Source: Gemmatimonadaceae bacterium (GTDB taxonomy: Bacteria; Gemmatimonadota; Gemmatimonadetes; Gemmatimonadales; Gemmatimonadaceae). From it: a stretch of DNA of 64,000 nt. This document shows, piece by piece, positions 13,211 to 22,288 of the stretch (position 1 is the first letter of the stretch; each line of letters starts with the position of its first letter). The position numbers and the translations under genes are program-made. Under the pieces are notes generated by a model that was given only the letters and a program-made list of their open reading frames with translations, did not search any database and was not told where the DNA came from. The DNA is taken from contig JAIEMN010000045.1 in the NCBI GenBank assembly GCA_019752115.1, forward strand, positions 1-64,000, in the 5' to 3' direction.

Positions 13211-15757
13211 ATGCCCGACCTTCGCTCCAAGCTGCAAACGGCGCTCGGCGATCGTTACCGGATCTCGCGCGAGCTGACCGGTGGCGGAATGTCCCGCATC
13301 TACCTCGCCGAGGACCGTGTCCTCGAGCGCGAGGTGGTCGTGAAGGTGCTGGCCCCTGATCTCGTCGACGAAGAGCGCATCGGGCGCTTCCGGCTCGAGG
13401 TCCTGCAGACGGCGCGCATGCAGCACCCCACCATCGTCCCGGTCATCGAGGTCGGGGCGATCGAGGATACCGTGGGGCATCACATCCCGTACTACGTGAT
13501 GCCGTACGTCCGCGGCGAATCGCTGCGCAGCCGCATGCAGCACGACGGGCGGCTGTCGATCGGTGCCACGGTGCGCATTCTGCGCAACGTCTTCGATGCG
13601 CTGGCCTGTGCGCACGCGTATGGGGTCATTCACCGTGACCTCAAGCCCGAGAACATCTTCCTCGCCGGCACCAGTGCGGTGCTCGCCGACTTCGGCATCG
13701 CCAAGGCCATCACCGGCCCCGGCGCGGCGCGGGGCACCACGCAGCCGGGAGTCGTGCTCGGCACGCCGACGTACATGGCGCCCGAACAGCTGGTGGACGC
13801 CGAAAACGTGGGCCCGCACAGCGACATCTACGCGGCGGGCGTGGTGGCGTACGAGATGCTCGCCGGTCGGGTGCCGTGGACCGGGCGGACGCCCACCGAG
13901 TCGCTGGCGGCGCAGGCGCAGAATGCGTTCACGCCGCTGCGGGCGATCCGTACGGATGTGCCGCCCACGCTGGCCGCGCTCGTGGAATCCTGCCTGGGGT
14001 GGGACCCGGCCACGCGCCCGGAGTCGGCGGCGCGGGCGCTGACCATCCTCGAAGGCATTCCACTCGATAGCAGCCTCGGCAGTGGCGAGTACGGCGCCAT
14101 CAACAGCGACCCCGGACGCGGGACGCCGCCGTCGGTCTCGGCCACGTACGCCACACCCGAACAGGCCGCCCGTGGGTTCGCCACGCCGGTCGAGGCCACC
14201 CCACCCGCGGGTCGCCGTCGCGGCTGGCGCCCGGCACTCGCCGCGCTGGGCGTGGTGGCCGCCGCCGCCATCGGCGTGTGGACGCTGCGCACGCGCGATG
14301 TCACCCCCCGCGTGCAGCGGCTGACCGTGCTCGCACCGGAACTGCCGGCGTCGGTGCCCAATGCGACCGCGCTGCGCGATCAGCTGCTGCATCTGCTCAC
14401 GGCGCAGCTGAGCCCCGTCTCCGGACTGCGTCTGCTGGGACAGGTCTCGGTGCAGCGTCTCTTCGAGGCGAGTCTCACCAGCAGTCAGGTCGCGGACACG
14501 TTGCGTGCCCAGGGACTCGACTCGGCCGTGGTCATCGTCGGCACGCCGCAGCGCGACGGGACGCTGGCATTGCGCCTCGAGCTGCGCACGCTTTCCGGCA
14601 CGCTCAAGCAGACACTCGCCGGGCCGCTGACGTTGCGGGTGCGCGATTCGTTGCCGCTCGATACCCTGACGCACACCGTACGCACGCTGGCCGGACAGGC
14701 GGTGGCGCGACTGTCACTCAGCACCGATGGCGCAGCGGCAGCCGTGCCCCGCAAAGCCGATGCGTTCGTCGAATGGCTGATGGGGCGTGAGCAGGTCTCC
14801 AAGCGCACGCCGGAAGGATTCCGCGCGGCCATCGTGCACTTCGAGAAGGCGCTGCAACTCGACTCGACCTATGCACAGGCGAGTTCGGAGCTGTCGAATG
14901 CGCTCGCGCTGTCGGTGTTCTATCGCTATCGGCAGGACGACGGCGAATACGTGCTCGCGTCGCGCGCGCTCGCCCTCGCTGATCGGGCCGTCGCGCTGCG
15001 CGCTGATCTCGGCGACGGGTCCCTGTCGCGCGCGCTCATCGGGACGATCACCGGGGCGCCGGTGGAGTATCTCGCGGAGCATTTCGGTCGCGCCGACCGC
15101 TTGAGCGCGGGGAGTCCGTTCCTTGCGACGTTCCGCGCGGGGCTGTTTGCGCGGCAGGGGCGCTGGGATGACGCCCTCGCCCTGGCCGAAGCCGAAGTGC
15201 GGCTCGATCCGCGGTCGGCCGGGCAGCGCGTGGCCTCGGCGCTCTATTCCATTCCGTCGCATCAGTTCGCGACGACGGTGCGCAACGGCAGCGTCGCCCG
15301 CAGCATGCTCCCCGACGTGCCGATCATTTCGCAGATGGAGCTGCTGGGCCGCTTGCAGCTGGGCGGCAGCGCGCTGGCCGACTGCCCCGGTGTGCCGGCC
15401 GGCCCGTACCTCGGCGTGCGCGCGCTCTGCCTGGAGCGCACCGGCGCGCCGGCCGAGGGCAAGCGTCTGGCCGATAGTCTGGAAGCGATGCTGACCGGCA
15501 AGGCGCCGGTGGATTCGACGTACGCGCTGTCGCTCGCGATGGGTGAGCTCGCGCTCTATCACGCGGCGCACGGCGAGCGCGAGGCGGCCCAGCAGTGGAT
15601 CCGGCAGGCCTTCCTGGAGTCGCCGTCGGGGATCGATTTCCGCGTCATGCGCTCTGGGTTCTTCGATCCGTCGCTGATCGCGCTGGCCGACTCGCTGCAG
15701 ACGGCGGCCTGGGCGCGGGTGGTGGCCGGCGCGCAGGAGAAGGCGAAGGACCGGTAA
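13211..15757 (+). CDS. Membrane-anchored Ser/Thr protein kinase with large C-terminal sensor region
   Basis: The 848-residue protein has an N-terminal PknB-type kinase domain (about 15-280). It has the glycine loop LTGGGMSRIY, Lys45 in VVVKVL, catalytic HRDLKPEN at 141-148, DFG at 160-162 and GTPTYMAPEQ. All catalytic residues are present. A proline-rich linker and one transmembrane helix (about 343-360, ALAALGVVAAAAIGVW) follow, then about 480 residues with TPR-like repeats in the latter half. ATG at 13211 gives a normal kinase N-terminus; the upstream in-frame start at 13172 adds an unlikely leader. Confidence 0.92.
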   Translation: MPDLRSKLQTALGDRYRISRELTGGGMSRIYLAEDRVLEREVVVKVLAPDLVDEERIGRFRLEVLQTARMQHPTIVPVIEVGAIEDTVGHHIPYYVMPYVRGESLRSRMQHDGRLSIGATVRILRNVFDALACAHAYGVIHRDLKPENIFLAGTSAVLADFGIAKAITGPGAARGTTQPGVVLGTPTYMAPEQLVDAENVGPHSDIYAAGVVAYEMLAGRVPWTGRTPTESLAAQAQNAFTPLRAIRTDVPPTLAALVESCLGWDPATRPESAARALTILEGIPLDSSLGSGEYGAINSDPGRGTPPSVSATYATPEQAARGFATPVEATPPAGRRRGWRPALAALGVVAAAAIGVWTLRTRDVTPRVQRLTVLAPELPASVPNATALRDQLLHLLTAQLSPVSGLRLLGQVSVQRLFEASLTSSQVADTLRAQGLDSAVVIVGTPQRDGTLALRLELRTLSGTLKQTLAGPLTLRVRDSLPLDTLTHTVRTLAGQAVARLSLSTDGAAAAVPRKADAFVEWLMGREQVSKRTPEGFRAAIVHFEKALQLDSTYAQASSELSNALALSVFYRYRQDDGEYVLASRALALADRAVALRADLGDGSLSRALIGTITGAPVEYLAEHFGRADRLSAGSPFLATFRAGLFARQGRWDDALALAEAEVRLDPRSAGQRVASALYSIPSHQFATTVRNGSVARSMLPDVPIISQMELLGRLQLGGSALADCPGVPAGPYLGVRALCLERTGAPAEGKRLADSLEAMLTGKAPVDSTYALSLAMGELALYHAAHGEREAAQQWIRQAFLESPSGIDFRVMRSGFFDPSLIALADSLQTAAWARVVAGAQEKAKDR

Positions 15758-15849
15758 GGGGCGGGGGCCTCGCTCAACGCGGGATTGCCGCGCACGTTAT
15801 CCCCCGGGCACACAGCCCTCGATGGTCCCCCTTCCCACCCATCCGTCTC

Positions 15850-18800
15850 ATGTCCCGTTCCCTGCGCAGGATCGCTCCCTTGGCGATCCTGTCCCTGGCC
15901 GGCGCGTCGGCCCCGCTCGCGGCGCAAGCGCCCAAGGGGAAAGCACCGGCCAAGGTCGCGGCGGCCCCGGCGCCGCTGGCGCCTGTCCCGGTTGCGACCG
16001 AATTCGACAAGCTGCACTTCCGCTCCATCGGCCCGGCCACGATGTCGGGGCGCATCGCCGACTTCGCCGTCTACGAAGCCAATCCGGCGATCTACTACGT
16101 CGGCACCGCGCACGGTGGCGTGTGGAAGACCACCAACAACGGCGCGACCTACACCCCGATCTTCCAGGACCAGGGGCTCATCGCGATCGGTGATGTCGCG
16201 GTGTCGCAGTCGAACCCCGATCTCCTGTGGGTCGGCGCCGGCGAGTCGAACAACCGCCAGAGCACGAGCTGGGGCGGGGGCATCTGGAAGAGCACCGACG
16301 GCGGCAAGACATTCGCGCTGATGGGGCTGCCGGAATCGAAGCACATCAACCGCATCGTCATTCATCCGACGAACAACGATGTGGTTCTGGTGGCCGCGAC
16401 GGGCCCGCTCTTCGGCCCCGGCGGTGAACGCGGGGTCTACAAGACCACCGACGGCGGCAAGACGTGGAAGCAGGTCCTCAAGGTCGACGACGAAACGGGT
16501 GCGAATGACCTCGTGATGTCGGCGCAGGACCCGAACGTGCTCTACGCGAGCACTTATCAGCGTCGCCGAACGGCCTGCTGCATGAATGGTGGCGGCCCGG
16601 GCAGCGCGCTCTGGAAGAGCACCGATGGTGGTGACACGTGGACCAAGGTCACCGGTACGGGCTTCCCCACCGGCTCACTCGGTCGCATCGCCGTCGACGT
16701 GTTCCGTAAGGATCAGAACATCGTCTACGCGCAGGTCGAAGGGCCGGCGCCCATCGTGGGCGGACGTGGCGCCGCGGCGCCGGCCGAGGGCGCAGAGGGC
16801 GCCGGCGCGCCGGCGGAGGGACGCGGAGGAGCGGGCGCGAATGCGGGCGTGACGGGCACCTACCGGAGCACCGACGGCGGCGCGACGTGGACCAAGATGA
16901 GCGCCACCAACGCGCGCCCGATGTACTTCTCGCAGATCCGCATCGATGCGAACAACAGCGATCGCATCTACGCCGGCGGCGTGGGGCTGCATCTCTCGCT
17001 CGACGGCGGCAAGACGTTCGAGACCGACGCCGCGCTTGTCGTTCATGACGACATCCACGCCATCTGGATCGACCCGAAGAACGGCGATCATGTGCTGATC
17101 GGCGGTGACGGTGGCGTGGCGATGTCGTACGACATGGCCAAGACGTGGCAGGCGCACCTCACGATCCCGGTGGGGCTCTTCTACCATGTCGGTTACGACA
17201 TGGAGTATCCGTTCAACGTGTGCGGCGGTATGCAGGACAACTATGACTGGTGTGGCCCGAGCGCCTCGCGTCATAGCCGCGGCATCTACAACTACGACTG
17301 GTTCCAGATCCTTGGCGGCGACGGCTTCGTGGCCATCCCCGACCAGTTCGACTCGCGCATCATCTATACCGAGTCGCAGGACGGCAACATGATCCGCCGC
17401 AACAAGGTGACCGGCGAATCGCGCTCCATCCGCCCGACGCCGCAGAATGTGGTGAATGCCACCAAGGGCGAGACGTATCGCTTCCACTGGGATACGCCAC
17501 TGCTGCTGAGCGGTGCCGATGCGCACGTGCTGCTCGCCGCCGGCAACCGGGTGTTCCGTTCGCGCGACCGCGGCGACTCGTGGGAAGCGATCAGCCCCGA
17601 TCTCACGAAGAACGAGATCCGCGACTCCATCGTGACGATGGGGCTCAAGGGCAAGGACATCACGATCGCCAAGAACGACGGCATTGCCGCCTGGCCCACG
17701 ATCGTGGCGCTTGCCGAAAGCCCGAAGCAGCCGGGGGTGTTCTACACGGGCACCGATGACGGCACCGTGAGCATGTCGAAGGACAACGGCAAGACGTGGA
17801 CGAACATCACGAAGAACCTGCCGGGCTTCCCCGCGGGGCATGCGTTCGTGAGTGAAGTCGTGCCGAGCCGCTTCGATGCGGCCACGGTGTACGTCACGGT
17901 CGACAACCATCGCCTCAACGACTACCAGAGCTACATCTGGGTGTCGAAGAACTACGGGCAGACGTTCACGAAGCTCACGAACAACCTGCACGATGAAGTG
18001 GTGAAGACGCTCACCGAAGACACGAAGAACCCGGACGTGCTCTATATCGGCACCGAAACGGGGATCTTCCTGTCCATCGATCGCGGCACCACGTGGAAGC
18101 GCTTCAAGGCGAACTTCCCCACGGTGCGCGTGGACGAGCTCACGATCCACCCGCGCGACAACGCGCTCATCGTGGCGTCGCACGGCCGCGCCATCTGGAT
18201 TCTCGATCACCTCGAGCCCATCCAGGAGTACGCTGCGGCGCAGGCGGCCGATGCGAAGCTCTTCACGCCGGGCCCGTCGCTGCAGTGGAAGAGCAAGGAT
18301 GATCGCAACGAAGAGTTCTGGGGCCACCAGTTCTGGACGGGCGAGAACCCGCCCACGGATGCGGTGATCCAGCTGCACTTCAAGAAGCCAGTGGGCAATC
18401 CCTCGCTGCGCATCACCGATGCGAATGGCACGCTCGTGCGGGAACTGCCGGTGCCGGCGGCGAAGAATGTCGCGGGCATCCAGACGGTGTGCTGGGATCA
18501 TCGCGTCGAACCGATTCGCGATGCGAATGCGCCCGCCGGCCCGCCGGCCGGTGGCGGTCGCGGCGCCGGTGGTCCGGGGGGCTTCCAGCCGCGCGTGGTG
18601 ATTCCGGGGTATCCGGAGAACCTGCCGCCGGTGGGGTATCAGGCCGAGAATCCGTGCGGCAACGCCGGCGGTTTCGGTGGCTTCGGCCGTGGCGGTGGTG
18701 GCGGCCCGCAGGGCCCGCAGGTGCTGCCGGGCACGTATAACGTCGCCCTGGTAGCCGACGGCAAGACGGTCGAAACCAAGAAGCTCACGATCGTCATGGA

Positions 18801-19320
18801 CCCGCAGGTGACGCTCACGGGTGCAGAGCGCGCGGCGTGGAACGCCAAGGCGATGGAGCTGCACACCGCACAGCAGCAGGGCACCGATCTCGCGGCGAAG
18901 CTCACCACGCTCAACACGGCGCTGCGCGCCGCGAAGGCGAAGCTCGATTCGACGCCGAGCGCGAGTGCCGATGTGAAGGCGCAGTTCGATGCCTTCCAGA
19001 AGGAGTGGGATGCGTTCCGGCCGAACCTCGGCGTGGGCGTGTCGGCGTTCGGCGGTGGCTTCGGTGGTGGTGGCGGCGGTGGTGGTGCCGCAGCGGCCGC
19101 GGCGGCGCAGAACGCGTTGCAGCAGGTCGCCGGTGCGAAGGGCAACCTGCTCGGCGAGTGGGCCGTGCCGGGTGATGGGCAGCAAAAGCAGATGGCGGCG
19201 GCGCTCTCGGCGCTCAGCGCGGCGATGAGCGAAGGGCAGGCGATGCTCGCGAAGGCGCGTGCGCTGGCCGCAGCGCTGCAGGGTGCCGGCGTGACACTGA
19301 CGGTGCCGGCGGGGATGTAA
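15850..19320 (+). CDS. Secreted Asp-box/BNR repeat protein (VPS10/sortilin-like)
   Basis: The 1156 residues start with a signal peptide (to about residue 26, LAAQA). At least ten Asp-box turns are spread over 80-740: NNGATY, STDGGKTF, TTDGGKTW, STDGGDTW, STDGGATW, SLDGGKTF, SRDRGDSW, SKDNGKTW, SKNYGQTF, SIDRGTTW. They imply one or two beta-propellers like those of VPS10/sialidase-type proteins. The C-terminal third has a beta domain (TDAVIQLHFKKP), two glycine-rich stretches and a helical region. No glycosidase catalytic set is identifiable, so enzymatic activity is uncertain. A strong hairpin terminator follows at 19350-19378. Confidence 0.9.
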   Translation: MSRSLRRIAPLAILSLAGASAPLAAQAPKGKAPAKVAAAPAPLAPVPVATEFDKLHFRSIGPATMSGRIADFAVYEANPAIYYVGTAHGGVWKTTNNGATYTPIFQDQGLIAIGDVAVSQSNPDLLWVGAGESNNRQSTSWGGGIWKSTDGGKTFALMGLPESKHINRIVIHPTNNDVVLVAATGPLFGPGGERGVYKTTDGGKTWKQVLKVDDETGANDLVMSAQDPNVLYASTYQRRRTACCMNGGGPGSALWKSTDGGDTWTKVTGTGFPTGSLGRIAVDVFRKDQNIVYAQVEGPAPIVGGRGAAAPAEGAEGAGAPAEGRGGAGANAGVTGTYRSTDGGATWTKMSATNARPMYFSQIRIDANNSDRIYAGGVGLHLSLDGGKTFETDAALVVHDDIHAIWIDPKNGDHVLIGGDGGVAMSYDMAKTWQAHLTIPVGLFYHVGYDMEYPFNVCGGMQDNYDWCGPSASRHSRGIYNYDWFQILGGDGFVAIPDQFDSRIIYTESQDGNMIRRNKVTGESRSIRPTPQNVVNATKGETYRFHWDTPLLLSGADAHVLLAAGNRVFRSRDRGDSWEAISPDLTKNEIRDSIVTMGLKGKDITIAKNDGIAAWPTIVALAESPKQPGVFYTGTDDGTVSMSKDNGKTWTNITKNLPGFPAGHAFVSEVVPSRFDAATVYVTVDNHRLNDYQSYIWVSKNYGQTFTKLTNNLHDEVVKTLTEDTKNPDVLYIGTETGIFLSIDRGTTWKRFKANFPTVRVDELTIHPRDNALIVASHGRAIWILDHLEPIQEYAAAQAADAKLFTPGPSLQWKSKDDRNEEFWGHQFWTGENPPTDAVIQLHFKKPVGNPSLRITDANGTLVRELPVPAAKNVAGIQTVCWDHRVEPIRDANAPAGPPAGGGRGAGGPGGFQPRVVIPGYPENLPPVGYQAENPCGNAGGFGGFGRGGGGGPQGPQVLPGTYNVALVADGKTVETKKLTIVMDPQVTLTGAERAAWNAKAMELHTAQQQGTDLAAKLTTLNTALRAAKAKLDSTPSASADVKAQFDAFQKEWDAFRPNLGVGVSAFGGGFGGGGGGGGAAAAAAAQNALQQVAGAKGNLLGEWAVPGDGQQKQMAAALSALSAAMSEGQAMLAKARALAAALQGAGVTLTVPAGM

Positions 19321-19349
19321 CCCGCGCGTGTGCCGTGATGTAACAAAAG

Positions 19350-19378
19350 GCGGGCACCGGAGCGTCTCCGGTGCCCGC
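19350..19378 (+). terminator. Strong hairpin after the BNR gene
   Basis: A perfect 13-bp stem, GCGGGCACCGGAG with its complement, encloses a 3-base loop. It sits 30 bases after the stop codon, with AAAA before it and a weak T-stretch (GCGCATTTT) shortly after. It separates the BNR gene from the M50-like gene. Confidence 0.8.
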
Positions 19379-19405
19379 TTGCGCATTTTCGGCCATCTTG
19401 TGCCC

Positions 19406-20545
19406 ATGTCCCGCACTGCCGCTCCGCCCCAGACCCCCGCACGCCGCGCCTCACCCGTGCGTATGGTGCTGACGATTCTCGTCATGGCCGCGGTGGGGCT
19501 CGGCGTCGGCGCCCTCGGCGGTACCCTGGCCAAATCATCGGGTCGCGACGTGATCGGCGTCGAGCGCACGCCGCTTCCGATCATTGGCGTGGTCGTCTTC
19601 CTGGGCTTGTGGACGGTGTTGCTGGTGCACGAGCTGGGGCACCTCATCGCCGGGCTGGTGCAGGGGAACCGCTTCATGCTCTTCGCGGCGGGTCCTCTGG
19701 TGGTGCGGCGAATCGATGGCGCGGTGCGTGTGCAGTTCAATCGCACGGCCGCGCTCTGGGGCGGGGTGGCTGCCACCATCCCGGCGGCCGTTCCGGGGCC
19801 AGCACTGCGGGCCAACCTCACCCGCGTCGTGATGTGGGGCCCGCTCGCCTCGCTGCTGCTGACCGCGTCGTGTGCGGCGTTACTGCCACTCGGTGAACGG
19901 ACCGCACGCCTGTATCTCGTGCTTACGGCGTTGGCGTCGTTCGGCATCTTCCTGGCGACCACGGTGCCATCGCGCACGGGTCAGTTCTATACCGACGGCG
20001 CGCGGCTCCGCATGTTGCGCGCGGGCGGCGAGGCGGCCGATCGCTGGTGCTACTCGTCGGCGCTGGCCTCGCTGGCGTCGGCGGGAGTGCCGGCCAGGGA
20101 GTGGGACCGCGCCCTGCTCGAGCGCGCCGCACACTTGGCCGATCACTCGCTCGACGGGACGATGCTGCATCTCATGCTGTATAGCCACGCCACCGAGGTC
20201 GGCGATGATGCCCGTGCTGCGGTGCACATGGCCGAGGTTCGGGCGGCGCGTGAGACGCTTTCACCCACACTGCAGTCATATGTGACGCTCGAATCGGCGT
20301 ACTGGGCGGCCGTGGGTGAACGCGACGCGGCGCGGGCGCGCGCGGAACTGCAGGCCGCCACTCCATCGCCGTTCGAATCACCCATCGCGCGGCTGCGTAC
20401 CGAAGGCGCCGTGCGCGTTGCGGCAGGCGAGCGCGAGACGGGGATGGCGACGCTCGAGGAAGCCGAGCGGCGTGTGCAGGCGTCGAAGGATCCGGCGATG
20501 CGCGCCGAGTTGACGCGCATCGCGAGGGCCCGCGCGCTCGTGTGA
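19406..20545 (+). CDS. M50-like membrane metalloprotease
   Basis: The protein has about 379 residues. A membrane segment (about 15-35) is followed by a second containing VHELGHLIAG, whose HExxH (75-79) is the zinc site of site-2 type proteases. Two or three further hydrophobic segments follow (115-160), and GQFYTDGARLRMLR resembles the second M50 motif (with Asp). The C-terminal ~150 residues are soluble and helical, TPR-like. The substrate is unknown. The start at 19406 places the N-terminus right after a terminator. The stop codon overlaps the first bases of the ~185-bp inverted repeat. Confidence 0.85.
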   Translation: MSRTAAPPQTPARRASPVRMVLTILVMAAVGLGVGALGGTLAKSSGRDVIGVERTPLPIIGVVVFLGLWTVLLVHELGHLIAGLVQGNRFMLFAAGPLVVRRIDGAVRVQFNRTAALWGGVAATIPAAVPGPALRANLTRVVMWGPLASLLLTASCAALLPLGERTARLYLVLTALASFGIFLATTVPSRTGQFYTDGARLRMLRAGGEAADRWCYSSALASLASAGVPAREWDRALLERAAHLADHSLDGTMLHLMLYSHATEVGDDARAAVHMAEVRAARETLSPTLQSYVTLESAYWAAVGERDAARARAELQAATPSPFESPIARLRTEGAVRVAAGERETGMATLEEAERRVQASKDPAMRAELTRIARARALV

Positions 20546-20730
20546 TCGGGCTTCAGACATCGGAGCCTGATCGGGCTTCAGAATTCGGTCTCGGTCGCGG
20601 AGATCGCTCTTCGGGCCTCGGGATTCAGACATCAGTGGCGATTTCTGAATCCCGGGGCCCGATGGCTGATGTCAGATGGCGAGACCGAATTCGGATGCCT
20701 GATCGGGGCTCTGAATTCTGAGGTCCGATC
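20544..20730. repeat. ~185-bp inverted repeat, family copy 2 (convergent gap)
   Basis: The left 90 bases align without gaps to the reverse complement of the right 90. Shared blocks include GATCGG ends, AGAATTCGGTCTCG and CGGGATTCAGA. The right arm is nearly the same as that of copy 1 (GCGAGACCGAATTC, then GATGCCTGA, ending TCCGATCAACT). It fills the gap between the M50-like and SRPBCC genes and begins inside the stop codon of the former. Confidence 0.9.
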
Positions 20731-20736
20731 AACTGC

Positions 20737-21552
20737 CTACGCGGCGGGGGCAGGGAATCGCGCCTGCATCCACGACTCCCACACGCCCTGCTCACGCTGC
20801 GCGCGTTCCTTCGCGTCGCTGCCGTAGTGATAGAAGTTCACCGCCACCATCGTGTGGTCCGCGCCGGGATACGTGTACACGCCCAACGCACCAATCGCTT
20901 CGCCCGGCGCACTCACACGGAAGAGCGCATCCTTGGGATCATCAGTGTAGAACTCGAGCACGCCGGCGTACTCCGGCGCGCCAGTGGGCGCCGAGAATGA
21001 CTCGCCCACCGCGCGCCCCTTTACGCCCACCATCGTGGTGAGCGCGTCCCACGCCTCCGCCTCGCTCATCGCGGCCGGGATCGCGATCTGCATCACGGCG
21101 CTCGGCTTGCCCAGGAAGTGCGTGCAGTAGATACGCAGCGTGCGCAGGAAGCCACCAAAGGCCCCGCTCGCGCCGAGGAGCTGATCGTCCCAGTCGGCGT
21201 TATCGGCGAAGAGGCTGTACACGATGCGAATGGTGCACGCGTCGCCGCTCTTGGCCTCGACGTGCCACTCGGTGGCGAGCGGCGGTGAGCCGGGAATCCA
21301 CCCCTGCATTTCGGTCGCGAACATCCGCGGGGCGTCCCACGCCGTCACCTTCGAGCGCGCCACCATGTCGGGGCCAAAGGTCGAGGCCTGCACGACTACT
21401 TTGCCGTCCTGCATTTCGAACTCGGTCGGTTGAAACCAGCTCGACACGCCTTCGCTGGTGGCGATGGCCTGCCAGATCTGTTCGGGCGTGCCCGGCACGT
21501 CGACTTCGATGGACACGGACCGACGTCCGTTGGGATCCTGATGCACGCTCAT
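20737..21552 (-). CDS. SRPBCC (AHSA1-like) domain protein
   Basis: The 271-residue protein starts MSVHQDPNGRRSV. The N-terminal half is a START-like AHSA1 domain (VDVPGTPEQIWQAIATSEGVSSWFQPTEF). The C-terminal half (about 150-271) looks like a second, more diverged helix-grip fold (GAPEYAGVLEFYTDDPKDALFRVSAPG). Such proteins bind hydrophobic ligands and often pair with ArsR-type regulators. Its start overlaps the stop of the regulator gene (ATGA), so the pair is co-translated. The ligand is unknown. Confidence 0.88.
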   Translation of the reverse strand: MSVHQDPNGRRSVSIEVDVPGTPEQIWQAIATSEGVSSWFQPTEFEMQDGKVVVQASTFGPDMVARSKVTAWDAPRMFATEMQGWIPGSPPLATEWHVEAKSGDACTIRIVYSLFADNADWDDQLLGASGAFGGFLRTLRIYCTHFLGKPSAVMQIAIPAAMSEAEAWDALTTMVGVKGRAVGESFSAPTGAPEYAGVLEFYTDDPKDALFRVSAPGEAIGALGVYTYPGADHTMVAVNFYHYGSDAKERAQREQGVWESWMQARFPAPAA

Positions 21553-22166
21553 GAGAGCTCCGTTGGGGTAGGCGGCAGCGGGGGCTGCGGCAGAGGGAGT
21601 GGATGCGCCGCCACAATGAGACGATGGGCGCGGGAGCCCGGCGCGGTGGGGTGGTGGTACGTCGCCACGAGGTCGGCGACCGCGTTGGCGAGTTCGTGCG
21701 TGAACGCCGCGCGATCGGCGGGCGAGGCGAAGTGCACCTCGGTATCGATCGACAGCGTCGCCAGCCGCTTCCCGGCGTCGTGCGCCCGCCGGACCAGGGC
21801 GCCCACTTCGCGCACCATGCGCGCGCCGAGGGCCACGAGGTAACTGGCCGAGAGCCGATCGCGCGTCCGCTCGGGCGTGATGGCCGCCGGGCCCAGCGCC
21901 TGCGGCGACACCATGTAGCTCGCCGCCGACGCCACCAGCCGCCGTTCCGTCAGGCCGCCCCACTGCTTCTCCTCGGCCAACTGCACCAGCCCGTGTGCTT
22001 CGAGGGCGCGCAGGTGGTAGTTGACCTTCTGCCGGGCGAGCCCGACCCGGGTGGCCAGGGTGGCCGCCGAGGCCGGCTCGGCGAGCTCCGCGAGGAGGCG
22101 AGCGCGGACCGGGTCGAGGGCGACGGTGGCCGCGGCGGGGTCGTCGATGACGTGGACGTCGAACAT
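21549..22166 (-). CDS. ArsR-type winged-helix transcriptional regulator
   Basis: The 205-residue protein starts MFDVHVIDDPA. The winged helix-turn-helix spans about residues 15-85 (LLAELAEPASAATLATRVGLARQKVNYHLRALEAHGLV in parts, with a recognition helix around GLARQKVNYHL). An effector-type helical part and a proline-rich tail follow. I chose ATG at 22166 because a TTGACA-N17-TACCCT promoter ends seven bases before it; the ORF open to 22232 would run over that promoter. It probably controls itself and the SRPBCC gene through the palindrome at 22183-22202. Confidence 0.9.
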   Translation of the reverse strand: MFDVHVIDDPAAATVALDPVRARLLAELAEPASAATLATRVGLARQKVNYHLRALEAHGLVQLAEEKQWGGLTERRLVASAASYMVSPQALGPAAITPERTRDRLSASYLVALGARMVREVGALVRRAHDAGKRLATLSIDTEVHFASPADRAAFTHELANAVADLVATYHHPTAPGSRAHRLIVAAHPLPLPQPPLPPTPTELS

Positions 22167-22173
22167 GGGAGGT

Positions 22174-22202
22174 AGGGTACCTTTGACAAACTTTCTTGTC
22201 AA
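22174..22202 (-). promoter_or_regulatory. Promoter with overlapping inverted-repeat operator for the ArsR/SRPBCC operon
   Basis: On the minus strand TTGACA (22202-22197) is 17 bases from TACCCT (22179-22174), which is seven bases before the ATG. The perfect inverted repeat TTGACAA-N6-TTGTCAA (22183-22202) covers the -35 element, a good position for autorepression. Confidence 0.7.
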
Positions 22203-22288
22203 TAGCGAGTCTCGCCTCATCCTGACCCTCACCGGGCTGGGGGCAATCCCCGACGCCCCGAGCGAACGCGGGGGCGTACTGTCGCCCC

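Noticed and set aside
13148-14674. 508-residue minus-strand open frame opposite the Ser/Thr kinase
   Set aside because: It is low-complexity Arg/Gln/His-rich; the plus strand carries all kinase motifs.
16675-19977. 1100-residue open frame on the minus strand opposite the BNR gene
   Set aside because: It is Arg/His/Ala-rich with no domain, and the plus-strand frame has a signal peptide and repeated Asp-box motifs. It is a high-GC antisense shadow.
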